DNA of 64,000 bases from Gongronella butleri (lineage: Eukaryota; Mucoromycota; Mucoromycetes; Mucorales; Cunninghamellaceae): contig JAIWZP010000001.1 in the NCBI GenBank assembly GCA_025201375.1, forward strand, positions 1,350,501-1,414,500, given 5' to 3'. The notes under the pieces are model-generated. The model was not told the origin of the DNA and did not search any database. It worked only from the letters and a program-made list of their open reading frames with translations. Shown here piece by piece: positions 13,101-24,790 of this stretch (position 1 is the stretch's first letter; every line of letters begins with the position of its first letter). The translations under genes and the position numbers were made by a program.

Positions 13101-14219
13101 GCTGTGTCAGCCGCTTCGTCAGGCCAGAAAACCGCCATTGCGACGCCATTTCCACCCCAGACAGCATGGCGTCAAAAAAGGCACCACAAATAATAAAAAA
13201 CTGGGCATGCTTGTCCTCTTTTTCCTGGTCATTGTCCATTGCCTTTTCCACGTCATCGTGGGCGGCCACCCAGCGTGAAAACACATTGACAAGGTCCAAT
13301 TGGTCGAGACACGCGACAAAATCGTCTTCTTGCCACGGATCTTTGCCATTGTCGTCCTCTTTTGATTGAAACACAAGAGCAAGGGCGCGGGTGGCCAAAT
13401 TCATGGCAGAGGGGTCGTTGTTGTTGTCGTCATCATGCAAGTGTTGGATGAGCGGGGCGCCCCATTGTGCGACGTCTGTGCACTGGCGCAGGTGATGTAG
13501 CAAATACAACCGGTCTGCGGTCGTCTGACCGAGTCTGAGAAGCACGCCGCCCACGTGCAGCACCCACTCTCGCACGTGCTGGCCAAAATAACCATGCGAC
13601 GCGTCCATATTCATCGAAAACAGCGTGTTGAGCACACGTTTGACTGAAAGCACGTCGTCGGTCCACGCAGCACGCATCCCAGCATCGCCGCCTTGATCAT
13701 GGTCATCCTCGGAATTCGCAAGCACGAGCCACAGGTCCGTTGCCGCCACAAGATCCGATCGAAGATGCAAATTCCATAAAATCGTATCAATGGCTGCCTG
13801 GATCTCGAGTTTGAGCATGCGGCACTCGTACAATTGCCCAAACAGGTGTGTATGCGCCTCGCGCGTCAGCCCCGCGAGTGCCACGCCCATTTGCTGCGCC
13901 GCGTCCGCGTCAAATTGCACATTTTGACTTTTGTACGTATGCTGTACGGTCATGCCATCGCCACACATGCCCGTGACCATGGTTTCTGCTTGTTTAGTCG
14001 TCCACACGACAGGCAACACGTCGTCCGGCGTCATCCCCACCAATAATGCTTCTTGGCGCGCTTTGATGACGCTTTCAAGCGCACATTGATATTGTGCAAG
14101 CAGCCGTGCAAGCGCCTCGTCCTTTTTTTCGTCATTATCGTTGATTTCCGCGTGCTCGGTGGTAGCTGCTGCTGCTGCTGCAGTGGCGGCGGTCGCGGTA
14201 CCGGTCGATGCAAAACGCA
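10126..14219 (-). CDS. EPG5-like protein, N-terminal half
   Basis: One long exon, about 1364 residues, running from an acceptor (TTTCAG at 14225-14220) to a TAA at 10126. It is rich in Leu/Trp helices, and an early segment resembles the KARQEAL...LPVVW and CGDG region I associate with EPG5. Low-complexity inserts include Ala/Ser runs, a ten-Gln run from a CTG-type repeat at 11125-11153, and Ser runs near 11090 and 11195. The 5' end is unresolved: the exon begins at a splice acceptor, and a donor GTGAGTC near 14282 could join it to a leader reaching ATG at 14524. The final codons overlap an AATAAA-like string, so the transcript may end here or continue across the repeat into the half at 5918-9363. 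Single-gene and two-gene models both remain open. Confidence 0.55.
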
Positions 14220-14713
14220 CTGAAACGCAATAAAACAGCTCGTGAGTCTCGGCCCTGGGCGCTTGGCAGAAAAAAAGAGACTCACCCTTTTTCTTGGCTG
14301 TTGAGCGCGGCAACACGATGATGGAGAATTGAAAAAAAAGAGGGGATAGAAACACGAGAAAAAGGCCGTCTTGGCGCAGCGTGATGGCAGGTTTGCTCAG
14401 CAACAGCAAAAAAAAAAAAGAGTCGTTGAAAAAAAAGAAAGAGACAAAAGTGTAAAAAAAAAGGGCTGGGGGGGGGGGCGCGGGTTACACAATTTTGGCA
14501 AGAAGATCGGAGTGTGAAAACCATTATAAATTCAATGCTGCGAGGCGAACTGCCGTTTTGTGCCTTTTTTGCGTCTCTTTTTTTTTTTTTGTTTCTTTTT
14601 ACTTTTTTTCCCCCTGTTCTTTCGTTTCAACGTTCGAGGCCGCCACTTCCCCCCCTCCACCCACCACCGACACTCGCTTCCCCCCTCTTTTTTTTTTCCG
14701 ACGCCTTCGTCCC
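14220..14713. promoter_or_regulatory. Divergent promoter region, EPG5-like and KH genes
   Basis: Head-to-head spacer between a minus-strand and a plus-strand gene. It has pyrimidine-rich runs leading to the KH start codon, a G12-type run near 14467-14478 and a TTATAAAT string near 14523. The 5' leader exon of the EPG5-like gene may also lie here. No defined regulatory motif was recognised. Confidence 0.45.
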
Positions 14714-15299
14714 ATGGACCCCTCGGCCTATGTCTACTCGTATTGCGTGGCCAAGGACGACCTGGTGCACCCAAAGGCCCAGACGCTGAGCGAAAAGCAA
14801 GCGCAGCTTCGCCGACGCCACGGCCAGCAGCTCGGCCACTTGGAAGTCAGCCCTATCCCAGCATCCAAACGCACGCTGCTCGTCACCATGGCCACTGCCA
14901 CCATTGCAGACCTCATGGAGGTCCGCCGCGCCTTTTTTGCACAGCAATTCATCCAGGTACAACTTCAAAAAAAAAAAACATTGGAAATAAATGGCCAATG
15001 GACAAAAAAAAAAAAAAAAAAATGAAAAAAAAAAACTTTGGGACACATCTCTCACCCAAAAAAAAAAATTATTCGATCACAGGTCCAGGCAACTATCCAC
15101 AACATCCACCCCGACTTTGTGTGTCATCACGCCAAGCGCGTGGCGCTCAACGCGCAGCTGAAACGCCTGGCCATGCAGTGCAATGTCACGTTTGCCGTCC
15201 ACATTCAACAAGACCCCTTCATTGTCATCAAGGGCGCACAAGAGGACGTGGACGATGCGCGCCAATGGACGCTTGTTGCCATGGATCAAATTGTATGCA

Positions 15300-15341
<42 letters not shown>

Positions 15342-16753
15342 GTGCCACCCCACATTTTTTTTTTTTGTGCTCGTTTTTTGCTCCTTTTCGCCTGTCCCAT
15401 TGGCCTGGTTGCTCATCCACGCTTTTTTTTTCTTGTATCCCCAGCTCGGTTTGGAAACAGATTCCGTCGCCCTGGCTCGCCATCTCCATAACATCGTTGG
15501 TGGCCGACGCCACTACCAGTTGCAATCTGTCATGGAGGAAACGGCAACAAACATCTACTTGGCTGCTCCGTTTTTGATCGGACATCACGACACACCGCTC
15601 GATGAACAGCAGGCGCTTGTTCACATCTCGGGCGATCCACAAAACGTCGCAAAATGCAAACAGCTTGTAAAAAAGCTCGCCGACCAAAAGGTAATTGAGA
15701 AAAAAAATTGAGAAACAGGGTCACCTGATCGATTTGTTCATGGAAAAAAAAACGCAATGACGAAAGCGTGGGGGGGGTGCGCGAGGGTGAGAGGATGATG
15801 ACAGGGGGGGAGGGAGAGGGGCGAGGGGCGGCATTGACTCCAAAAAAGCATAATGCAGATCGCTAAGCCCACATTTTCTTTTAAAAAAATAGGCCACGAG
15901 TGCATTGCTCCGCAAAGAAACAAGTTTGAATCCTCGCAAATTGGATCTGATTCTGCTTCATCGACAGACACGTCTCAGAACCATTTTGCACGACAATGGT
16001 AAACAAAAAAAAGAGAAAACAAAGGCGGGGATGAAGAAGAAAAGACCGAGCTAGTGGACAATTTGCGCGGGTGCGCTTGCGCGCGTCGGTGCCCGCGTCT
16101 ATCGGCCCTAGGAATGTCCAATGAATTTGCCCTCGTTTTTTTTAGGTTCGTTCATCCACTTTCCTGGTATCGGCTCGGGGGCAAGTGTGATACAAGTCTT
16201 TGCTGAAAACAAGATCAACCTGGACCGCACCATTCGACTCGTGAATTTGCTGGTAAGGACCTAAAAAAAAAAAAATCGGATATAGTAAAAAAAGCAAGAT
16301 GATCTTTGTGAGCGAGAAAAAAAAAAAAAGGAGTAAAAGGGTCATTGTTGTTGTTTACTCACCCATTTAAACTCTGGGCGCATGGGCAACACAATAGGTG
16401 TACGAGGTCTATCAAGCCGCTTTTAAGTTCTCGGCGAGGATTTTGGGTGCGTACAACAATGGTCGGCATCCCAATTGGCTTGCGCGTGCCATCAGAGATG
16501 CGTCAGAATTCTCGGGCGGCGAGCTCTTTTACCTAACGGATCAGGGGGTCCTCGAGGTCTATGGTTCCCTCGAGGCCGTGCGCCTCACCTATCACTTTTT
16601 ACGCGACAAGTGTCTCATTGTAAGTTTTTGAGCTTGAAAAAAAATGCAAGGTGCATCATGCAAAATACAAAAAAAAAAAAGGGCTGCAACAGACTGCGCG
16701 CGAGTTGTGCGATCCAACGTGCAGCCGAATCAAAGCGCACATGGGGTCATTAT

Positions 16754-16789
<36 letters not shown>

Positions 16790-18039
16790 CGTGGGGCCAA
16801 GCCCACACGCAGCACAAGACACGCGTTCCATTTTTGCTTTTTTTAATTTTTTTATGTATGGATGGCTGATTCTTCTTTATTTTAATTCATATCACGTGTC
16901 GTGACCATAGCATGAGCCAATGGACACAACAGTGACGGTGGAACTTGCAGCCGAGCACCGTGCGTTTATCCGCGGCAAGAAGAATGGCAAGATGAACAAG
17001 GTGATGAAGGAAACAGGCACCCTGATCAAGTTTGTATCGTCGTATAGCGAGCTCAATTGCCTTGTGGTGCTGTCGAGCACCGAGATGGATAAGGCGTTTG
17101 ATGGCTTGGCCATGCTTGTCGACGAATTACCCGAGGAACGCTCGTTTTTCGTGCCCGACATTTACCATCGGCGCATCATTGGTGTCGGCGGTGCAAACAT
17201 CCAAGCCATCATGAAAAAGCACGGCGTCTATGTAAAGTTTGCAGGCACAGACGAGTTTAATCAGCTGGGTGGCTATTTTCAAAATGATCACAATGTGCTC
17301 GCTCGTACGCCGCACAAACGCAAGGCAAGCCTCGATGCCTTATTCGACGAAATCATGTCCATGATCTCTTTCAACAAGGACCGCGATTGGACATCGCAAA
17401 ACGTCAAAGTGCCCTTGCATCAGCATCGCACCATCCCAGCCCAATTCAATGACCATTTGCGTGAACTGCGCCGACTGTACAACACCCGCGTCATGTGGCC
17501 TGCGCGGTATGGCAACGACAATGTCGCACTGGTCGGCCCAAGCTCACAACTCCAAGTCGTCAAGCACTTGTTTTTGAAATTCCTGACCTACGCCCATTTT
17601 TGCGCGCTCCCAGCCTCGGATGCATTACAAACGGAGCTCGCCAATCCCTCGGAGAACCTTCAGAATGTGCTGCATCACATTGGCCAGGAAATGCACGTGG
17701 CTGTCGTCGTGCCCACGTATCCTGCACGCGAATTGACCGCGCCACACGCTGAACCCGTGAATTGGGCCATTGTCTCCGCATTCAAGGACGCCATGGTCTT
17801 TTGCCTGCTCACCAAGGTGCCACAGGACCAATTGGTCACCGAAGACAATGGCTTTGCCGTCCAGGATTGCAACGCACGCCTCAATGATGCCAAAATCAAG
17901 CTTTTATCGTGCCTTGCCCCCTATGCCGCGCCTCCTTTGGCTCAAAAGATGGAAAAGTCATTACCATTACCCCGCTCGGGCTTCCAACGGAGTAAGGAAA
18001 AAAAAACGCGCATTTCGAGCCCAATTTGGGCTCATTTTT

Positions 18040-18072
<33 letters not shown>

Positions 18073-19322
18073 GAACAGGACCAGGGCCCAATTCGTTGTT
18101 TGCCCACGACCCTTCGGTCCCGCAAGGGCTTCTCGAATCGTTTTCATCGACATTGCTTCTTGGCACTGACACGCGGCGCTCCGCGCCAGGCCCGCCTCCA
18201 ATGGTCGACCTTTCAACACCCGCAACGGCTCCGCTGGCGCCTCCCTATTACCACCGCATGACCGACACATGGTCGACGACAACAACAACGACGCCGGCGA
18301 CAACGCTCGATAGCAATTATGGGGCTCCGCTCGCGCCACACGCAAGACGACCATCGCCACCACGCTCGCAATCATCGCATCGACACGAAAAGCCGCCATT
18401 GACGCTCAGTATCCCGCGACAACAGCCTTTGCCCGTGGGTACGGCACCGCAATCCGCGCCCGTCCACGCTCCTGCCAACCAATTTGCCATGCCATCGTAC
18501 AATGCCATCCGCAAACAACATCAACATCATCACGACATACCCATTGCCTCGCCCACAAGCCCAACGCCCATCGGCGTCGCCCCAACACGCTCAGCATCCG
18601 CTTCAAATTGGCCAAATCAACGCCAATTCGACGACATTTCTCGCGTAAAAATCAAAAAACGGCCATGCTTGCCACAAAAAGTACGAAATACGGTCACTCG
18701 CTCACCCACCCATCATCCCACCCTCTTTTTTTTTTTTTTATGAAAATTAGGAGATGGGCGTGCCTCAGTCCGAGTCTGAGGCGGCAGCCGTGTCAAAATC
18801 CCCGCCAATGATGCCGTTCACGCCATTTGCATCCGGGCCCACGTTTATGCCACCAGCTCCGCCCAATTCTTCGACCGCGCACCATCACCAGGCCCAGGCA
18901 TCTCAGGAAATTGGACTCGGCGCATATAACCGCGGCTTTTCGTCCCTCTGGTCCACAAAGGAACCACAACCAAGCCTGTTTACGACCTTTGCGCCAGCGG
19001 CTCCCATGTCGCCAGCATTCTCAGAGTATCGCACCACCAATTCGTCCGTCAGCTCCGACGCGTCGTCGCTGGCGAGCTTCCCAAGTAATGCTGCGAAAAA
19101 AAAGTGAAATTGCCCTTGTTTGCCCTTTTTTTTCTTTTTTTTTCTTCTTTACTCTCACGTTTCCTCCACATCCACCGCCCACACCTTTTCCCCGGCCATC
19201 CTGCTGTTGCTCACCCGAACTTTTCCAAATGATCAGGTGACGGCAAATATGAACTCAAGGGCCAACCTGTCTGGGGCTACCAGCAAAACGTGCTTTTGCC
19301 TGGCTGGGAGACGCTCCAGTAG
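14714..19322 (+). CDS. Multi-KH-domain RNA-binding protein
   Basis: Ten exons (14714-14956, 15083-15292, 15445-15690, 15893-15998, 16146-16252, 16398-16619, 16911-17991, 18079-18680, 18751-19084, 19237-19322) join in frame to about 1078 residues. Repeated alpha/beta units of KH type cover residues 1 to about 620; the clearest GXXG-like loops are in FIRGKKNGK (about residue 397) and IIGVGGANIQ (about 467), with further units in the early exons. KH units bind short single-stranded RNA, so a role in mRNA localisation or translation is likely but not specified by sequence. The C-terminal third is a Pro/Ser/Thr/His-rich low-complexity region ending in a short conserved-looking tail, PVWGYQQNVLLPGWETLQ. 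Introns carry a T33, an A33 and a T30 run. Vigilin/Scp160 or BicC are alternative names; I would not choose between them. Confidence 0.8.
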
Positions 19323-19783
19323 CGTCCACGCACCCCCCACACCTTTTTTTCTTTCTTGCTCTCGTACCCTTCTCCATGGATTTTCCTATACCCTGTTTCC
19401 CCGCCTCTTCCCCTCCACAAAATCTTCTCTTTCCCAATCCTATGAGCCCTTATTTTTTATATTCCCTCCATTGGATCTTTTTTTTTTCTATTCCCTTGTT
19501 CGTCTGTCCTCCCCCCCCCACTGGCCCCACTTTTTTTTTTTAATTGTAGAGCTGTTTTCAATTCCCTCGCCCCTCGCCCCCACTTCCCCCCTTTTTTTTA
19601 TTTCTACCTTCCATCGCTTGATGATGCAATCTAAGCTCTTTTTTTTCTTCTCTTTTGCATATACCCCTTCGTGAAATGGTCACTATGCTTTTATTTTCTT
19701 TATCTATTCACCCCTCAATGCCAATGCCCAATGCCAAATTAAAAACACCTTTTTTTTTATTTATGCCGCTTTTTTTTTTTAGT
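19323..19783. other. Convergent 3' flanks of KH gene and HAT1
   Basis: A 461-bp pyrimidine-rich stretch on the plus strand (C/T with T8-T12 runs) between two converging stop codons. It most likely contains both 3' UTRs. No open frame or repeat shared with other regions was seen. Confidence 0.6.
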
Positions 19784-21805
19784 CTAGGCTCGTTCCAAGA
19801 TGCGCTGGTAATCTTGTTCAACGCCCATGTACGTTTGGTGCAGCTTGTCCTGCATTTCTTCTTCCTCCATGTCCTGCAGCGCGTCCTAAAAAGCGCCCAA
19901 AAAATAAGTCATGTGGTCTTGTCTTTGTTTTCGCCTCGTCCATGACGTGTTTTGCGTGCCGCCGCGCGATTTTTTTTTTTTTTTTGCAAAAGACGCGTCA
20001 TTTCGCGTCATCGGGACACGTCACCACGTGCTGCGCCACCCCATCTGGCTCCATGTTGCTTTTTTGTTGGCTCTCGCCAAACTTACATAGTTGAACTTGT
20101 AAAGACGCTGCTTGACTTGCAATCGATACGCTTTGTACGCCTTCTTGTCGCTCTTATTCAGCTGGGCCAACAGATGCAGCTCAATGCACGTCTGAATCTG
20201 GCGCTGCAGGAAAAAAAAAAAACGTGTTTTGAGCCTCTCATCCTCCTATTTTTAGAAAAATGCCGCTTACGCTCGTCAATTTGAACTTGTGTTGCAGAGG
20301 CTCAATGATGTCGCGGGTCACGGGGATCGCTACGTCGTTTAGCGCGCCAGAAGACACGAGATGGCGCAAATCACACTTGTCGCGCATGTCGCAAAAGCTG
20401 TCATTGGGGTCTTCCACTATAAACGATCGTGAGACACGGGTGCTTTGAGACTCGCGCATCATGTTGTTGCACCTTACCGGTAATTTCGCACACCTCTTTT
20501 CGCTTGGAGAACACGTCGTAAAGATAGTCATACAGCGTTGCTATGTGTGAATGAAGAAAAATGAATAAAACAGCGAGAATAACTCGCGCAACACGTCAAA
20601 GTCTGTACACAACCCATCAATCTTACTTCCATGACCCTGGCCTTGGTACGGCGGCAGCACTAGGAATTGACTACAGAAAAAAAAAAACGAGTGAGACGCC
20701 CCATTTTTCCGTGAATTCCATCAAAAACGGTGCTTTTTATCAAAAAAAAAAAAGCCCTTTACCTGATGCGCAGGCGGATCTGGTCGAGCCAGCAGTAAAA
20801 CGGATACGCCGTGCAGTAGCCCACAAACGCGTATGTCACCGACGACGCGCTCGCCTTATCGACCTTGAAGCTAAAAAAGAAAAAAAAAGACATATGAGAC
20901 CGCGACGCGCTTTCCGGGAATTGAAAAAAGGGCTTACACTGTGTAAATCTCCCACTTTTCGTCGTCCTCCTCAATGAAGCTGGAGCCCTCAATGAACAGC
21001 AGCACAAAGAATTGCATCCGCCGGTGGAATTCGCGGAATTTGTGATCCTTGAACGAGCACTTTAAAAAAAACAAGAAAAAGGGGAAATGGTCAGACGAAC
21101 GGTCTCTGCCCCGGCTGGCGTGGATCGTTTGGGAGCCATCGGACAACATGGGGACGGGTCCTTTGAACTTTTTTTTTTTTTTTTTTTGCTTACTTTGTAA
21201 ACTTCAAAGGTATCCTCGCCGCCGTCCTCGTTGGCCACGTGGTATGTGTGCATCAACTGGCCCATGGGCTTGAACGCCTCATGGTCAGCCTTGACAGCGT
21301 TGAAAAAAGCATCGTAATTCGTCGTCGTGTCTATCAAAAAGGGGAAAAGCACGTAAAAAGGGAGGTCCAATGGCTCGTTTGAATTTTTTTTCTTTACCTG
21401 GAGGCAGGTATTTCTTGAGCGTGCCCGAGATATCGTCGATGGGGACTTGTTCGAGCGTGGAAGACGACGACGACGGTGGTTGATATTGCGCCGAGCTCGT
21501 CACCTCGACAAATGTGCGCAACGAGCCAGCCGCAAATTGAATCTACGCGTCAAAATCAAAAAGAAAGAGAATTGAGCTCGAGAGACACGCGTGCAGGGGC
21601 GGCGCCAGGCGCAAACACGCGCTATACAAGCCAATTGAACGCCACGACGGCTAGTCTTACGTTGATAGCCAGGTCTTTGTAGCCAAAAGCCGTCTCGTGC
21701 ATACCAAACAGCGGGTAAGTAAACTCGGGCTGGAACGACTCGACGTGCAGGTTGTATGGATCCTCGGGCGATGGCGACACTGGGTCGAAAAAAAAAGCAG
21801 ATTTG

Positions 21806-21844
<39 letters not shown>

Positions 21845-21966
21845 ACACAAAAAGACACTAGCATCTTACCCAGGCCGAGCTGCATCACCTCGGTCGTGTT
21901 GCAAGCCCATCGATCAAAGTCGGGAACTTGCACTTGCGCAGGATGCGGTGGCTGTTCAGGTTCCAT
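19784..21966 (-). CDS. HAT1: Histone acetyltransferase type B catalytic subunit
   Basis: Eleven exons (21966-21870, 21779-21661, 21542-21398, 21330-21194, 21059-20938, 20870-20763, 20670-20627, 20540-20478, 20416-20271, 20203-20087, 19885-19784) give about 399 residues. Hat1 acetylates free histone H4 at Lys5 and Lys12 before chromatin assembly, with Hat2/RbAp48 as partner. The N-terminal domain shows FQPEFTYPLFG and GYKDLAIN, the middle has RRMQFFVLLFIEG, and the GNAT fold has the acetyl-CoA loop LPPYQGQGHG. A VEDP(N/D) motif after it carries the expected catalytic Glu. Length is normal for the family. Intron 1 contains a T34 run in sense. Exon phases all agree, which supports the model strongly. 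Confidence 0.95.
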
Positions 21967-22294
21967 GGTGAGTCTGTCTCGAAAAAAAAAACAAAAAGGA
22001 AAAAGGGGGGGAGAAGGTACAAAAGGACAAAAAAGCGGCAATTCATTGTTTTGCTCTTTTTGAAAGACGCGCCCGCGGAGTGTGGAATCGTCTTTTTTTT
22101 TTCAAGCGCGACTCTACAAAACTGGATCAAAAGGATCCATTTTGACCATTTTGACCATTTTTTTCATCCTCTTAAGCACTGATGGTCAATTTGATCATTC
22201 TGACAATACATTTTTATCATTAAACAAGAGTCTAAAGGGAAGATTAAAACTACAAAAAAGGGAGCGAGACATAAGCAAACAAAAAAAGGTGGGG
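21967..22294. other. Short intergenic, HAT1 promoter and NAPE-PLD 3' flank
   Basis: 328 bp between two minus-strand genes in tandem. It contains TTTTGACCATTTTGACCA-type direct repeats near 22139-22160 and otherwise A/T-rich sequence. The HAT1 promoter must lie here. Confidence 0.5.
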
Positions 22295-24070
22295 TTACAC
22301 GGGCACCGTGGTGGTCTCGCCGAGCTTCAAGACGCCAAAATCATCGGGCGAGTGGCCACGGCCCTCCATGCACGCCTTGAGTCGCCGTGGTGGCTCACTC
22401 ATCGGCTCATCCGTCAGCGCAAACGTGCCCCAATGGATACCAATCTAATCATTTCGTAAAAAAAGTGGTCAATGCACAAGCTCCCCGCCGTGTTACAAAC
22501 AAAACTCCTTACCGAGCGCTTGCTCTTGATGTCCTCATGCACACGCACGGCATCATCTATAAAAAAAAAAAGGGGTGGATGAGCTCCATTCATCGCAAAA
22601 GGTCCATTTCAAGAGTTATTGGCGGCCTTACTTGTGTCGCAATGGAAGGCTGACATGAACCAGCGAGGGCTGTAGGCGCCAATGGGGATCAGCGCCACAT
22701 CAAACGAACCAAAGCGATCGCCGATTTCTAGGGAGAAAGTCAGAATGAGGGAAAAAAGGATGAAATCGCCCATTTCTTTTTTTACCTTTGAAAGCAGGGC
22801 AGTGCGGCAGCGTGCTCAGGTACGCCTCATCGTACTCGCGCTCGGGCCCCGCCTCGGGCGGGACGGTCCGGTAGCCGGTGTCGCTACATCAAAAACGACG
22901 AGATGAAAACAAAAAACGACAGATGAGCGATAAAGTGACGTACGCAGCTTGCCTTTTTTGGATTTTGCCCGCCTTTCGGTTTTACCCGCCAAAAAAGACC
23001 TTGCCCTTTGCTTGGTCGCCAACAAGGCCCTCGACGCACCACGATGCCCACAGCGTGCGATTGCGATCAAAGGGCGTGCGACCCGAAAAGTGCTGACACG
23101 GCGTGCACGTGAATCGTACGGACGCGTCATTGCCAAGCACCACGGTCCGCTCGTCCCACCAGTCTAGCTCCTCGACGCGCGGTGCGCCATCCGACGTCGT
23201 TTCTTTGGCAAGCGCGCCAAACCACGCCTTGTTGCCCAGCGGCACAAGGAAACGCGTGTCAGGGTGCTTTTTCGCAAGCGATTCAATCGTCGAAAGGTCC
23301 AGGTGATCGTAGCTAAATTAGAAAAAAAAGGGGTCAGTAAAATGTCGGTGCTGCGGGGAAACTCGGCGCAGCATGACGAATTTTGCAGTTTTTGGATCGG
23401 AAAACACTCACTGGTTGTGCGAGATGACAACAGCATCGATCCTTGGCAACTCATCCAGGGACGCCGGAGGCTGCGTGTAGCGTGCAGGACCCGCAAATTG
23501 TACAGGCGAGCATCTGGAAAAAAAAAAACGAGGATGAGTTCACTTTGCAAGGACCCATCTTCTTTCATAGTCAATCCAAACGCGCCTCTCTTACCTGTTG
23601 GAAAAGATGGGATCAAAGAGCACATTGTAGCCGTTCAATTGCACAAGGGCACATGCACTATCAAGAAAAAAAAGACAAAAAAAAGTGAGCAAAACGAAAA
23701 GGTTTTGCTCAAAGCCCTTTTCCACACAAATGGATTAAAAAAAAAAAGAACCAAATACGTACTGCCCGAGCCAGGTCACGGTAATATGGTCGTTGGACGG
23801 ATTGCGCAGAGCGTCATGATTGATTTTCACCGTGGCCGGATAATCGTCAGCGGTAGCGTTCTTGGTCACACTGTTGAGACGCACCTGCGTGGCCATTTTG
23901 AGCACCGAAAAGATGCCCCTGTCGATAAACGACGGCCACGGGTTGCGGAAGCCCGTGGATTGGTGGTGGTCCTTTTTCACGTCAAGACTCATTGTCGGGG
24001 GACGAAGATAATAATAGCCAGCAGCAGAAAAAGCAGTGAGACTTGCAAGTACCTTTATACTCCTGCGCAT
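22295..24070 (-). CDS. NAPEPLD: NAPE-hydrolysing phospholipase D (metallo-beta-lactamase fold)
   Basis: Eight exons (24070-23763, 23657-23595, 23513-23412, 23312-22986, 22883-22786, 22727-22632, 22556-22513, 22444-22295) give about 395 residues. The enzyme releases N-acylethanolamines from N-acyl-phosphatidylethanolamine. All metal ligands of the family are visible: TWLGH then the SHNHYDHLD box, a His in CQHFSGR, Asp in GGDTGY, and His in IHWGTF. Two starts are possible. ATG at 24070 adds 26 residues containing a hydrophobic stretch ([16 protein letters not shown]), a plausible membrane or mitochondrial anchor; ATG at 23992 (MSLDVKK) gives about 369 residues. I prefer the longer form, weakly. 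An exon boundary falls inside the HNH of the metal box. Fungal homologues also exist as mitochondrial Fmp30. Confidence 0.92.
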
Positions 24071-24790
24071 AAGGTTCTTGAGAAGAAGAAAGAGAGAGAG
24101 AGAAAAAGAAAAAAAAAAAAAAGAAAGAAAAGAGCACAATGGGTCCCGAATCTTGAATCCAATCAGCTGCTTGGCGACGCCCCTCCAAATCCCGATAAAA
24201 GGACAGCCATGGGCAGTGGCGATCGCTGCTCATTTTTTTTCTCGTCCTGCGACACCCAATGCAGCTCATTTGACAATGGAAACGCGTCAATGGTCAAAGG
24301 GACAGACGTAAAACGCGCCAAACGCGCTCAAAAGCGTAATCATGCACACGCAGCGGCTCGTGCAGCAAGTTTCACCACCAATGGCTGCGCCTCGCGCGCC
24401 TTTTCCAGAGCGCCATTCCCCGTTTGATTCAGCTTTTTATTTGAAAAGTGATCGAAGAACGAAGAAAAAGGCCAGGCAACAATCATTTGGCGTGCTTTTC
24501 ATGCTTTTTATGCGCATTGTGTAGGTCAAAGATGCGATGCACTTGTTAAAATCAGGGACACGCGCGAGTCACGGGGACAAGAAAAAAAATGTAAACAGGA
24601 GGGCGCAAAATGAAAAAAAAAAAAACCATGGAGAGGTAAAACGGGCCAGCCAGCGTTTTCCCATTTTTGCACCCTTTTTTTTTTGTTCCTTTCTTCGCCT
24701 TTTGCTCTCGTCGCTCGCGTTTTGCCCCTCTTCTTTCTCTTTTTTCATTTTTTATATCCTTTTTTTGCATTCTGCTTGTGAGCCTGGGCT
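24071..24790. promoter_or_regulatory. Divergent promoter region, NAPE-PLD and SET9
   Basis: 720 bp between two head-to-head genes. A purine-rich run (GA-rich, then A13) lies at about 24080-24130 just upstream of NAPE-PLD, and T-rich runs with a TTTTTATATCC string at about 24751-24761 precede the SET9 ATG. No coding frame of interest. Confidence 0.45.

Noticed and set aside
14282..14524. 80-codon minus-strand frame as a separate small gene
   Set aside because: More likely leader or 5' exon sequence of the EPG5-like gene; most of its residues are Phe/Leu from T-rich DNA.
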